From Rostratula benghalensis (taxonomy: Eukaryota; Chordata; Aves; Charadriiformes; Rostratulidae): a stretch of 64,000 bases of DNA. This document shows positions 39,420 to 51,048 of the stretch, piece by piece. The stretch spans positions 2,534,868 through 2,598,867 of the forward strand of contig VXAI01000039.1 in NCBI GenBank assembly GCA_013399305.1, written 5' to 3'. Within the stretch, counting starts at the first letter, position 1. Each line of letters opens with the position of its first letter. Made by a program: the position numbers and the translations under genes. Below the pieces are notes generated by a model. That model searched no databases and had not been told where the DNA came from. It saw only the letters and a list, made by a program, of their open reading frames with translations.

Positions 39420-40075
39420 TCATAGAATGGTTTGGGTTGGAAGGCACCTTAAAGTTAATCTAGTTCTAACCCTCTTGCCATGGGCAGGGACACCTCCTGC
39501 TAGACCAGGTTGCTCAAAGCAGCCAGGCCTTGAACACTTCCAGGGATGGGGCAGCCACAGTTTCTCTGGGCAATGTGTTCCAGTGTCTTACCACTCTCAC
39601 AGTAAAGAATTTCTTCCTAAATATCTAATTTAAATCTACCCTCTTTCAGTTTAAAACCATTATCCCTCATCCTAATACTACACTCCCTGATAAAGAGTCC
39701 CTCCCCATCTCTCCTCTAGGCCCCCTTTAAGTACTGAAACAGTGCTATAAGGTCTTCCTGGAGCCTTCTATTCTCCAGGCTGACCAATCCCAACTCTCTC
39801 AGCTTGACCTTGGAGGCTACATGTTCCAGCCCTCTGATCATCTTTGTGGCACTCCTCTTGACTCATTCCATCAGGTTCATGTCTTTCTTATGTTGGGGGC
39901 CCCAGAGCTGGACACAGTGCTTGCTCTAGGTAGGGTCTCATGAGAGTGGAGTAGAGAGGGAGAATTATCTTCCTCAACCTGCTGGCCACAATTCTTGTGT
40001 TTTAGCCCAGGTTATGGTTGGCTTTCTTGGCTGTGAACACACACTGCTGCATCCTGTTGAGCTTGCTTAACAACC
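39420..40075 (-). mobile_element. CR1 LINE, 5'-truncated, decayed ORF2
   Basis: The plus strand starts TCATAGAATGGTTTGGGTTG and runs through the inverted CR1 3' end and ORF2 C-terminus in the usual order: AGACCAGGTTGCTCAAAG, GTAAAGAATTTCTTCCTAAA, CCCTGATAAAGAGTCCCTCC, TATAAGGTCTTCCTGGAGCC, CTCTGATCATCTTTGTGGCA, CAGAGCTGGACACAGTGCTT, and the 'caggttatggttggctttct' block near 40010. At about 655 bp it is the longest CR1 in the window. No minus frame longer than 60 codons survives, so it is a dead fossil. The truncation point is in the RT-distal part of ORF2. Confidence 0.95.
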
Positions 40076-40674
40076 TTAATTAAGCTATTAAAATAATTTA
40101 AAAAGACAATTGCTGCTCTTTACAAAAAAGTACACATGAAATATTTTCCCATGCTATTTCTTTTGATTCAGTATTAAATCTGGACACGAGCTGTATTTGT
40201 CAATTTATACAGAGGCTATAGGTTGAGTTTCACAAATCTGAATGCACAAGCTAGGAAGGATGCTCCAACAGAGAAGGGAGTGAGTAAAGGCAGGCTTGTG
40301 TGCGGAGGCTTTTTGTGTCAAAGCTTATAGCAGCTGTGGCTGGAAATTTGACCAAGAAAAAGGGGTATCACCACCAACATTGAAATGTAATAGTAAGAAT
40401 TAAGAATTTGACATTGGCATACAGTTAATTTTTCATACAATTCCTCATTTTGTGAATATTTGGCATGGTGTAGAGAAGCGTGGGGATTCTAACTGTGGCT
40501 TCCACTCATTTATTAAGTGCCTTTGCTCAGGTGATGTCTAGAGCAGGATAATTTCTTACTTCCTCAAGAATGGATGGGACTTACTTGTTGCCAGTAATAA
40601 TAAATGGATGGGTTTGGTAGCTCATAAAAATAAAGCCAAGCCTGAAGAGGGATGGTGAAGCAGCCTGACAAATC
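40076..40674. other. Noncoding DNA between two CR1 copies
   Basis: No gene or named repeat recognised. AT-rich, with AATAATAAATGG near 40597 only faintly resembling a SINE tail. Confidence 0.6.
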
Positions 40675-41015
40675 TTCTGAACAGCAAAATGAACATCAGC
40701 TCAAGTACTAGGGAGATGGCTGTTTTGGATGCTAAAAATGCTGACTTTCTCTTTCATTTGACAGTGACATACAACCAAAAAGTTATCCTGAGACAGCAAA
40801 ACAATAAAGGAAATTTTACGTGGAATATTAGGAAAAATACCCTAATGGTAAAGTCTACTAGTCTGTGGCATATCTACCCCAGGGAAATGATAGAAGGAAG
40901 CCTAATTGCTTGAATAATTTAAAAATGGATTGGAGAAAACACTGGAAAATGTGCTGTGAATGAAGAACTATCCTCCACTGGCAGATCTCTGATTTCTGTC
41001 ATTCTTCAAAAAGCT
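40675..41015 (+). mobile_element. Old CR1 LINE remnant with internal deletion
   Basis: Starts with AATGAACATCAGCTCAAGTA followed by a GGCTGTTTTGGATGCTAAAA segment, recalling the CR1 ORF2 word 'atgaacatgagctcccagtgcgatgc…gtggctaaaaa'. It then jumps to the 3' part: GGAATATTAGGAAAAATACC, CTAGTCTGTGGCATATCTAC, CCAGGGAAATGATAGAAGGA, TTGCTTGAATAATTTAAAAA, GGAAAATGTGCTGTGAATGA and CCTCCACTGGCAGATCTCTG. The 3' part resembles old L3-like/early CR1 sequences. Only a 74-codon frame remains. It is clearly older than the minus-strand copy 600 bp to the left. Confidence 0.75.
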
Positions 41016-44000
41016 ACCACCAGTGTCATTTCAGGAGTGACAGATTGCTGTAGTTCAAGTGCCAAGACTTAAAAAATGCCAGATGAGTCACATCTGAAAG
41101 GGTGTGGGAAGGCTTGCAGGCCAGGTTCACTACATGTGGACTGTGATCATGGGAGTTGCTTCTGAGCCAAAACCAGCCCCTGCACCTGGGGCCTTGGCTT
41201 ACAGGTAATGTGCAGTGTTCCTCATCCTCAACGCACCCTGGTTACCTCCACCTCACCCAGGCAGGTATCACATACGTGGCACAACAGCATAAAGTTCAGA
41301 GCCTCATCTTCAGACTTGTTCAAGGATTAAGATGGCTTCTGCTGCTTTTGAATTCCAGGATTTTTGGCTGAGCTTTGATTTGGGTTTAGAATTTTTAAGT
41401 CCATCTGGACTTGTACAACTGTTTGCCTAATGCATCAGATGAGGCCACCTTTCCTGACTTGGTAATTAACACCTAACGTTAGCCAGTTAATGGTAGTTAT
41501 TAATAATGCCAGATATTCCAGACTGAATAACCCTGCACTGAAAATGCCCTGCTACCTCTGCCCTGAACCTTGGAGGGTCCCATGTCACCAGAGGGAGAAA
41601 GTTTCCTGCCTAGAAAAGAGACGAGCTTCCTGGGAACACCAGGAAAGAGCAAAGAGCACAAAGGTAATGTGCTTCCTGATGGAATATTTGAAGTTGAGTG
41701 GTGATGCTCAGACAGGAAGAAAGCAAACAGTCTGGAAAAACCATGGATACTGCCATAACTGTCCTACACCAACCTGATAGCACAGGTGATGGTAATGCAA
41801 TGGAAGAAGGGGAAAAAATGGAGCAAGTACAGAAACCCAACTCTTCATTTAAAAGAAAGCATGTTAAAAACTATGACATCCAATCACATTATTGCTTTTA
41901 CAGACAACCTCTATAGCTCGTGCAAACCTGGGCCTGTCTGTTTCCCTGTGGAATAAAAATAGAGAATGAGAAAGACAGACACATTTTATTCTGAAGGTTT
42001 CAAGACTGACAATTGGTTTGGGGACTCTGCTAGTTTCCAGTCCGCTAGTTAGTTCTCTGCACCATCTCTGTGACCCATCACTGTCACCCTGAATAACGGC
42101 GCCTTCAGCCTGCAGAAAGTGCCTTGGGGTTTTAACTGGCTAAAATGAAGGAAGTACAAAAATATTTTCAATCAGTACTGGAATAAACTTCACATTGCAC
42201 AGCTGCAGTGTAAGTGCCGTCCCTCAGAGACCCTCGAGAATTTGATTAAGGTATATGGAAACTTGACTCATATTTTATGAACATTCATTTTCACGATACA
42301 TTTTTAAAGGGACAGCATATATTTCCATCATGTGGAAGAAACAAAGACTGTTATTTTGACAGGAATAATATGTTTTTAACATGCAGCAGTTTTGACGGCA
42401 GCTGAAGAAGCAGCACAGGAGCTGTGGCATTAGCTGCTGCAGAGGACTCTCTGTTTGGTGGGAGAAGCACTATGAGCCATGGTAGAAATTGCAGTGATTT
42501 AATTTTTTATTTCTAAAAAGAATAATAATTGGGAGGAGCAGAAAACCTTTAAAGAGGGAGCCACCATGGGACTTAACCCCTGGGCTGGTGTCAGCAGCAG
42601 GCAGGGATGGAGGCAGGGGTGCATCCCATGCCCACTGGACAAAGCCCAGCTGAAAAGCTGTGATGCACTCTGTGACAGAAAATAACATCCAAGAGAGATG
42701 TGGTTGCACCTGTCTACCCACACAAGCCTTTGGGCTGACATTGGCATGGGGGGAAAGAAATTAATAAAAGGGCAAACACAGAAAAACACACTGGACTAAT
42801 TAATAGCAAATCTGGGTAATGCTCAGAAAAGCACATGCTCCTCTGGGCTGTGCCACAGGCTGTGAGAACAGTCAGCATGTGCTGCACCAGCCCCAGAAAG
42901 CGGGGAGCGTGGAAAAACTGCCTCCCCCAGGCTGCAGCTACAAAACTCTCAGGATGCTCCAGCAACGAGACCAGGCTTTCCCTGCCTTGTACCTGAGCCC
43001 CTAGGGAAGTCAGGGGAACTATCAGAGATTTACACCCATGATGACAGCAGAATAAACTCCCCTGTTTGCAGAAAGATGGTTTTTCTGTGGAAGACATACT
43101 TTGCTAAAACATCATTATCACAGTAGGAACTCTCTCCATCTGTTTTTACGTAAATAATTTCAAAGTGTATGATTTATGTAATGGATTTTGTTTGAATTAG
43201 TTTTCACCAGTGAGATGAGGATAAAGATTTTCTTTTATATTACACAGCTGGTTTTACTTCTTCTTAGCATCCGATACTTTTATTATTTCTATACAAATTC
43301 CTTTACTGCAGGAGATTTATTACTTATAGTAATCTTGCATGGTGTGAATTTCTTATAGCTCATTCATTTGGCCTTTCATGTGACTGCTTTAGACTGGAGA
43401 TAGAATGAAAATGAGGAGATCTAAATCTGGTAAATATTACGGGGTGGTTCATCAGGAGTCATGCCTGCTGTCTTTTTCACAATATCCAACATTTTATGCA
43501 CATCACTCAAAGAATTAACTAACTAGTTAATTCAAACAGAGCAGCAGAACCAAATTATTCCATGCATCAAAATCCCTCAGAGATGTTGAAAATGATGAGG
43601 TATCAGAGGCAAAGACTGTTTTTATTACATAGCCAGACAAGGATTCCTAAATCTACAGATGCAAATGCAAACAATAAATAACAGTTTAAATTGCAAGGGC
43701 AGTTTTGGAAAATGCATTGATGCTGAACACAAAGCAGCAAGGGTGTATTGGACAAATTGTCTGAGACAATGAAATTTTGTTAAGTGATAGAACCAGTAGC
43801 AAATTTGGGTCAAATTTCCTGAGTCATTTGGGTCCAAAGAAGAGAAGATATATGAGGTGGGGGAATTATGCAAATTCAAATCATTTTCTTTTGGCAGTTT
43901 CAGAATGAAACATTTTGATTCTTTGGTTTTGAAAGAGCATTACTTTTAGAAATGTTATTTGATTTAAAGAATAAAAGCAGAAATTATCAGAAGAACAAAT

Positions 44001-45201
44001 AAAACATCTTTGCCATAGTTGTGATGTTTTGGGCAGCCAAAACCCCATGCATATGGACTGTGACAACCGATCACTTCCTTGGCTGAGCAGCTCTTTGCAC
44101 ATCCCTATGCGGATGATCACAGGTTACTGACAGAGGTCATGCAGGTTAGAGTTGCATACACTGATGCTTCTGTGTACTGCACTAAATTACTACCCCTCCA
44201 TCTAGAGGAATATGCCCACAAGATTTTAATGCCTGCCTTATGGGTCTATTTGGTATATATCAAAATAATAGCATTTGTAAATTAAGTCTGTGAGAGGGGA
44301 AATGTTAAGTAAGCATCGCAGAGCTACAGCAGCAGGACAGCACCATTTAAAATACACTTTAGAGATTAAGGAGTGTAAGCAAATTCTAGGTATCACCTGA
44401 ATTGATCTCTTTACAAATAAGCAAGAACAGTGAAGTAGACATCTAGAGAGAGGAAAGGCATGATTTAGGAATCACTTTGCATTTCAGTCCCAGTCCTGGC
44501 TGTGCAGGGGAAGGACTAAACAGTGGGAAAGAGAGAGGCTGAGGATGACAAACTAATGCTCTCTTGCTGAAAGATGGAGCCCACAGAGCCCCTCTGCTAC
44601 CCACAGTTCTTGTTTCATATGTAATGAATGGCAAGAAAGGGAAACCTCACTCCATCTCTGAAAGCCTCCAGACTTACTGCTGTGTATAACCTTATTGTAG
44701 GCCAAGGTGAAAACCTGTCTCTGAAAGCCCTGACCCTACAGTGGTCTGGGCAAAAAGATCTCGCAGCTTGATCCAATCCCACCACTACACGAGGGGCAGA
44801 GGGTAACTGAGCATAGTCAGGTGTGCAACTCCATTTCCACTTTGGTCTACCATGGGACCAGTATCAGATTTTACTTAAGTCCTCTCTCTGTGCATAGTAT
44901 GGAGGAGGAGTAAAGTATGGAGCTGACACTGCATCTCAGAAGCCAAGGGCTGAAATAATCTGAGTAAAACCAGTTTTTCCTCATTTCACTATTTGGTTTT
45001 AATCAAACGGATTAATCACTATGAACCCAGTCCAGATAGAGTAAAAGGTATAAAGCAGAATAAAATACAAGCAATGACAGAGAAAGAAGAGATGTAGAAA
45101 TTGTTTCTTAGCAATGTCTGTTACCTTTGCCTGCTAAAAAGCCTTGTTGATTATACTGGATTGCTCTATAGACATACTGGATGTGCCTTTAGTTAGCAAT
45201 G
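41016..45201. other. Noncoding DNA, no gene seen
   Basis: Short frames on both strands, none recognisable; the minus frames at 42470-43097 overlap each other in different frames. AATGGTAGTTATTAATAAT near 41490 faintly resembles a MIR tail but is too short to call. Confidence 0.65.
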
Positions 45202-45233
45202 TTTTGTTTTTTTTTTTTCAAAAAAAAAAAAAA
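45202..45233. repeat. Poly(T)/poly(A) snap-back repeat
   Basis: T12 (45207-45218), a single C, then A14 (45220-45233) form a near-perfect inverted simple repeat. Confidence 0.9.
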
Positions 45234-45253
45234 GAGTATACAATTACTGATAT

Positions 45254-45288
45254 ATCTTATCCAGATTAAATCCATCTTATCCAGATTA
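45254..45288 (+). repeat. 20-bp-period short duplication
   Basis: ATCTTATCCAGATTA occurs at 45254-45268 and again at 45274-45288, separated by AATCC. It is a slippage-type duplication. Confidence 0.85.
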
Positions 45289-45993
45289 TCTTTTCTTTTT
45301 AGAGAGAAATGAAGTTAATATTTTTTTTTTCTTTCTGTACTTAGAGCCTCTAAAAATTGAATACTTTGACTTTAGAGCAGCCACTGGAGACAGGTGGATC
45401 AATGCACTGGTGGATTTGCCTAAACAGTTACTGCACTCTTGATACAAAGCTAGCATCAAGTTACATTGGACATAAAGCAAGGGAAGATGACTTTGTTAAC
45501 TTATGGTCTATGCATCATTGCTGTACAACTTCCCTGCTTGTGGGGAACATTTTTAATCTCAACTTCTATCAGCTGTTGCAGTGTAAAAGAGCAAGAAAAC
45601 ATACACAGGACTTCCTGAAGTCTCCTTTAAGATAGGAAAATAAATTAGAGTATGTCTATGTTTTAAGAATTAATTTTTTTTCATTGTCTATTCTGAGTAT
45701 TGACACAAGAACATTACATTTTCCTCAAACTGTTGGTTTTGTCCACCACATTTGTTACAGTCTTTATATTCTCCTTCTATTCTGCTGATGGTTATTAACC
45801 ATTCACCAGAGCTATTTGATAGCTGGTGCCCCAAATTCAGCTTGCCCTCACCAACTGACTCCATCCTCTAAATCATGTGGTGTAAAGAGCACCACGCTCC
45901 AAACCAGAGGACAGAGGAAGCAAGGTGCTCCTCAAAATGAGATGATAACTTTCAGTAAAAACTTTCTCAAACCTAAGAGTGAGGCAGTGTGGG

Positions 45994-46560
45994 CTGGAGC
46001 ACCATCTGCTGGCATCCTCTCTGCTGACTGCTTGCATCCAGGCGCCGCACGTTTCAGCTGGTGCCACAAATCCCTGAGCACCACAGCTTATTACTCCCAA
46101 GGGGACATTGTGGTGCTCAGGGACCTTTGCCCCCACTTCCCTGCAGGGCGTGGGACAACGTCCCTGAGCGACGATGCAGGAAGGGAAAGGAGCATGGGCT
46201 TCCTCTTCCACCTAAGAGCAGCTGGAGCCCAGGGGGCTGCAAGAGCAGAGGTCCAGCCTTGCTGGCCACGGTTTCCAGCCTTCCACCCACTGGGGCTGCC
46301 CGAGGAACACCGCTGGGTGCAGACAGACACCCCGAGGCACTGCTCAGCCAGCAGCTCCCCAGGGCTGCACATCCCCTGTGCTCCCCCTTCCCCACCACCT
46401 GAGCACGGGGGAAACTCTCGGCTGCTGCTGGAGCTCGCCTCTGCCAGAGAGGCGAGCAGCTCAGCAAAGCCAGACCCTTGTTACAGCCCCAATGCTTTCC
46501 CAAACTCAACATTTTTTTGCTTTCTGGGTACCGCTGACCTTGCCTGCGGCCTTCCCTGAG
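45994..46560. other. GC-rich patch with chance 247-codon open frame
   Basis: This patch is clearly richer in G and C than its flanks and contains about 17 CpG between 46021 and 46560. By eye that is well below a classical CpG island for this composition. It leaves long open frames in several phases: plus 45816-46559 (247 codons, the longest in the window), plus 46061-46402, and minus 45873-46211, 46091-46372 and 46117-46512. Open frames on both strands together point to stop-codon scarcity rather than a gene. The plus frame is rich in Ala, Ser, Pro and Gly, has no domain I know and ends near a T7 run. A lineage-specific exon or a regulatory element cannot be excluded. Confidence 0.55.
45998..46012 (-). 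promoter_or_regulatory. CTCF-like binding motif
   Basis: The minus strand reads CCAGCAGATGGTGCT. This satisfies the CTCF core pattern CCASYAGRKGG exactly and continues with one mismatch to CRS (T for C). The three bases upstream match poorly. It sits at the left edge of the GC-rich patch. Motif matches of this quality occur by chance, so binding is unproven. Confidence 0.4.
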
Positions 46561-46904
46561 CAGAGGGGAATATATTTTTGCAAGGTTGATTTGCTGCCAG
46601 CAGAATTAAATATGTTTATTTTTTCTCAGCAAGTTACCGTAAGTATTCTCCCTGTAAAGCATCCTTTCACTGTCTGTCTTGTTTAACTGTCAGAGGACAT
46701 TCACATATGTTCCCTTTCCCCACATTAGCTGCTGCAAGCACAATTTGTGTATGAATTTCTTGCCACAGGCATTCCACAGAGGACAGAAGGTCTCAGGCAG
46801 CTGTGGAGAAATCCTGGCTCACTTGGAGGTCTCCACAAATTGGAGCATCTGCAGGCACCAAAAGGAACTTCTTGCGTGGCCACATTTTATATTTAATAGT
46901 CATT
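46561..46904. other. Noncoding DNA, no gene seen
   Basis: Sequence between the GC-rich patch and an old CR1. No feature recognised. Confidence 0.6.
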
Positions 46905-47335
46905 GGATAAAATATACAAACACTGGAGAGAGTGCAGAGGCGAGACCAGCAAGAATGATCTCAAAAATGTGACCTCTGAGGAAAGGCCAAACAAACTGAA
47001 GCTGCTCAGGATGCCCTTGAGATGCAAAGACCAAGAAAAGGGAAAGTAACTATCCCATTATGTTGTAAGGAGAAGCAATAAGTTATTCTTTGTGTCCCTG
47101 GGAAGTGGAACAAGGTATAGAGGACTCAGCTTACCATGAAAAAGGTTCAGATTGGACATTTTGGACACCTTCCAATAGGACGGATAACACAGCACTGCCT
47201 CAAGTTGCATGTGGGGTTTCTGTGGCCAGGACCAAGTAAGGATTTTCTCAAGAATTACGGAGGTAAAACTGACCTTGTTCCAGTGCACAGGGGTGGATCT
47301 TGAAATCCTTTTCCAGCTGTGTAAGTCTTAGTCTC
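46905..47335 (+). mobile_element. Old CR1 LINE 3' remnant
   Basis: Matches CR1 ORF2 C-terminal coding sequence in order: CACTGGAGAGAGTGCAGAGG and CGAGACCAGCAAGAATGATC, then GAGGAAAGGCCAAACAAACT, AAGTTATTCTTTGTGTCCCT, GGAAGTGGAACAAGG, AAGGTTCAGATTGGACATTT, CTCAAGAATTACGGAGGTAA and TTGAAATCCTTTTCCAGCTG at the end. Stops and indels break all frames. The terminal ATTCTATGAT repeats are absent. It is an old plus-strand copy like those at 33765 and 40675. Confidence 0.8.
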
Positions 47336-50300
47336 CTGGGAGCAAACTCATGCATCTGTGGCAGAGCCTGCCCAGGAGGAAACACATCTGTCCTCTCTGA
47401 GGCACAGCTTGGGTGTCTGAAGAATAGGAGAGAAGCTAGGGAAGAAATTATGGAACAGATGAAACTGGATGTCCGTAATTACACATTTAAATTTAGGCAG
47501 AAATTACACTCAAATTCTACTGTAGCCTCTTCACCATTTTTTTTCTCCCACTTTGGAGCTAAAGTTTAGTCCTCTCTACCACAATCTCATGAATAATGTT
47601 AATGAAGGTCAGGCTAATGTCTAAGCAAGCACAGTATCTCCTAGCATTTTAGGGCCCAGTTGTATCATTCCTGTACACATTCTCACCCTTATAAGTTAAA
47701 TCTGGCTAGAAAATCTCAGGGGACATTTCAGACTCTGACAGACAGACAGAAAATTTGCCATGCTGGAGTATACAATAAGGACTCTTTGTCTGCATAAAAT
47801 TGAGAATTCCCATGGTCAATGACTAGATGTGGGAGGAAGGCAAAAGCAAGGAAATTTTTAAGGAAAGCTAGCCGACTGAATGCAAGACTCAGTTTCAAAT
47901 GGTTCCAAATCTCTGTCACTAGCATCATTGCGCTTAATAGAAATCATGCTAATATGCAAATGTTTTCAATTCAGCTATTATCTTTTCATATTTTATTTGT
48001 TTATTTAGTCATGGTGTTAACAGTAAAAATATCTCTTCAGCACAGTGCCTTTGGGGATATTAAAGAACATTCCTTTATTATTTCATGCGGCTCCTGAGAA
48101 TAGTGTACATATTTTATATAGATGCAGCAGATCAGTAAAGGCATTCCCTCACAAGACATACAAACCCAGCCTTTTGCATTTTGCACTCATACAAAAGGAG
48201 AATAGGAAAAAAAATTATGAAAGACATACATAGACCAGCAAACTAGGAAAAATCCTACAGTCAGGCAACATAAATAGCCAAATACTCAAGCCTCTTTTAA
48301 TTCAGATCTTCTAGATCCTGATACGTAACTAACACCAACTTACAGTCTCACCTGTTTGGGTATAAGTCTGAAAGAAAAATGTCTACTTCAGCTCTGGATT
48401 TTACTCTGCAGGCAGAACCCCATGGGTGCCTCAGATGTCTCAAACATGGCTCTGGTGGAGGGTTAAATTTTAATCCGCACTTCAAAGTACATTTGGTGGT
48501 GAGTTAAAAAATTCACTGAGAAAAGAAACGTTGTTGTAACAAGTTTTGTTGTTTTTTTTTTTTTTTTTTTAAAATGTCATCAAACTGAAAATGCTCTGAC
48601 TGTTGTAGAGGTAGATTAACTCAGCTGGTGAGGTAGGTGAGTATGTTGCAAGCTGCTGATCTGCTTATGCACTTCAGGTAATTCAAGACACAATGCTACT
48701 GATATGTGCAAGAAGAAGAAATGGTAGGAATTTTCTTCAACGTGTATTATGTTCATCTATGTGTAGGTGTATATGAGCAAAATGTGGGTGAATGCAGCGA
48801 TCGTCAAGACGGCAGCACGAGAGAGCTTCTTCGTTCTGACTGTAGAGGGTGTAGGGACATTTTTTCTGAATAACGAAATTATCTGATAATGAATAATTTC
48901 TTGAAAGCATACCAGTCTGCTCTTTATACATTCCATGACTATGACAGAAGATCAAATTTTGTAAAAAAAAAAAAACAACCCAAACACTCTCTATCTTACT
49001 GTTACCTGTATCCTACCAATATATAGGGTACAAACCTGACCTGAGTGGAGAAAAGCACTGAGTGTAAAATTTGTTACAGAAGCATATGCCTTTAGATAGA
49101 GTTAGTTTGCTATTTGTCTGGACTACATCAACATTGTAATGAAAACAAACCAAACTCTTAAAAGGCCATGAATGCCACATTCTCTCTGCTGTGTTGATGA
49201 AACTTTTAATTACAAAATGAGTGAAGCTAGTTAAAATCCATAAAACTGTTGATTGTGTTGGCCTAACACACAGTCATTGCAGAGGCATACCTTTCTGCTA
49301 GCTCTTTCCCCTTTCTCTTAGAAATATTGCTCCATAAACATGGAAGAAGATAATTTTGAAACTCCACAACATGCAATTTGCATCACTGGTTTTGTGATGC
49401 CGTTGTTAACAGCCAAGACCAATAAACTATTTAAGTGTGTCGGTATGCTTTGCTGGCTGCACATAGGTATGAAATGAACCCAGTTTCTGGTGTAGCCTTG
49501 TGAACTGGAGAAATTGAGTGTATTGGAAGAACTCCATACACACTAACTGGAAAAGTGGGGGATTTATCTCTGAAAGTACACTTACAAATCTGGTAGCTGT
49601 TGGATGAGATCAGTACACAAAATGGATCGCATCCATTTTTGGTGTGATTATGTCATCCTGCAAAATAGATTGAACTCTGTGTACCTTTCATTCCAGATCT
49701 TCCACTTGGTACTGTGATTTTTCTGCATGGTTTTGTATCACTAGTGTCCACCAGTGAACTCAGTTGCAAGTATGCTAAAACTGTGAGTCTCAAATTCATA
49801 ATTCATGAAAATAAAGCATTGCAGGAATGTGAAATAAATATGTGCAAATAGAAATATTTCTTAACAGGAACTGTATAGATGTTAAGAGAGTTACACCAAG
49901 AAAGCTCCTAGCCAATTATTGATAATAATATTCTCTAGATGCTAAGGAAAGTAACTGCTGAAATAGTTCTACATGAGTTCTCATAGAAATGTCCAGTGTG
50001 TTGTATTTCTACGCTGCACAGTTGAGCAAAGTGGCATGCCTAGTGTACTGCATTACAAGCAAGATATTGGCTGTACTAGGCATGGGGAAGGTAAATCCTA
50101 TAGTATTTTTGAGTTAGGTAAATAATCTCTGATGTTTCTGAATAGCAGGACAAGTCCTGAGAAAGTGAACCAGCTGATCAAAAGTGATGCTTGGAACCTA
50201 ATCCAACAATAATGATGGCCAAACTTCTACAGGGGTAACAGACAAGGTTCCCACAGGCTACATCTACAGTAGTAAATTAAGCAGTGACAGGAAACATATT

Positions 50301-50554
50301 GCGTGCTCCCAAACAGCTCCTGGGAATGGTGGACAGAGATTGGTATCTTCACATTGCCCTTGGTGGGCCCATATTTACCAGCACACACCTTCTAACAGGC
50401 ACAGGTCCCATAATGACTATTTATGTTGTTGCAGCAAATAGCCTGATGAAAAAGATCCTGAGATCTGAAGAAGGTAGTCTTCCTCAGGGGTCCTCCCATG
50501 TTCACTGCAGGACTGGCCCTGCATTTGGAAACGTGAAATTCTCTGAAAGAGAGA
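47336..50554. other. Noncoding DNA; possible conserved AT block
   Basis: No gene. 47925-48030 contains an ATGCAAAT octamer (47954-47961) within AT-rich sequence. A T19 run lies at 48552-48570 and an A13 run near 48964. The plus frame 50284-50676 runs into the antisense of the next CR1 and is not a gene. Confidence 0.6.
48552..48570 (+). repeat. Poly(T) run, 19 T
   Basis: A simple T tract flanked by GTTTTGTTG and AAAATG. Confidence 0.9.
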
Positions 50555-51048
50555 ATCATAGAATGGTTTGCATTGGAAGGGACCTTAAAGATAATCATGT
50601 TCCAACCCCCTTCCCAATGGCAGAAACACCTCCCATTAGAGCAGGTTGCTCAAAGCCCCATCCAGCCTGGCCTTGAACACTCCCAGGGATGGAGCAGGCA
50701 CAGTTTCTCTGGGCAACCTGCATCTCCAGTGCCTCACTACCCTCACAGGAAAGAATTTCTTCCTAGTATTTAATCTAAATCTCTCCTCTTTCAGTTTAAA
50801 ACTATTACCCATCTCCCCATCTCTCCTTTAGGGCCTCTTTGAGTAGTGGAAGGGTGTTATAACGTCTCCTTGGAGCCTTCTCTTCTCCAGACAGAACAAC
50901 CCCAGCTTTCTTAGATTTTCCTCATAGGAGAAGAGCTCCAACTCCCTGATTATCTTCATGGCCCTCCGCTGGACCTGTTCCAACAGGTCTGTGTCTTTCC
51001 TGTGCTGAGGACTCCAGAGCTGGATGCAGTACTCCAGGTGGGGTCTCC
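50555..51048 (-). mobile_element. CR1 LINE, 5'-truncated, decayed ORF2
   Basis: Starts ATCATAGAATGGTTTGCATT (inverted 3' end), then CCAGCCTGGCCTTGAACACT, CTGGGCAACCTGCATCTCCA, GAAAGAATTTCTTCCTAGTA, TTGGAGCCTTCTCTTCTCCA, TCTTCATGGCCCTCCGCTGG, and ends sharply after GTACTCCAGGTGGGGTCTCC, where CR1 would continue. The minus frame over its inner half is out of phase with ORF2, so it is not coding. Length and divergence are similar to the copy at 39420. Confidence 0.95.

Noticed and set aside
41480..41520. Possible MIR tail
   Set aside because: Only about 20 bases resemble the MIR 3' end; too short to support.
45816..46559. 247-codon open frame as a protein-coding gene
   Set aside because: It lies in GC-rich DNA where several frames on both strands are open. 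The sequence has no domain, and composition explains its length.
50284..50676. 130-codon plus frame
   Set aside because: Its C-terminal part is antisense to a minus-strand CR1; the upstream part is unrecognised and unsupported.
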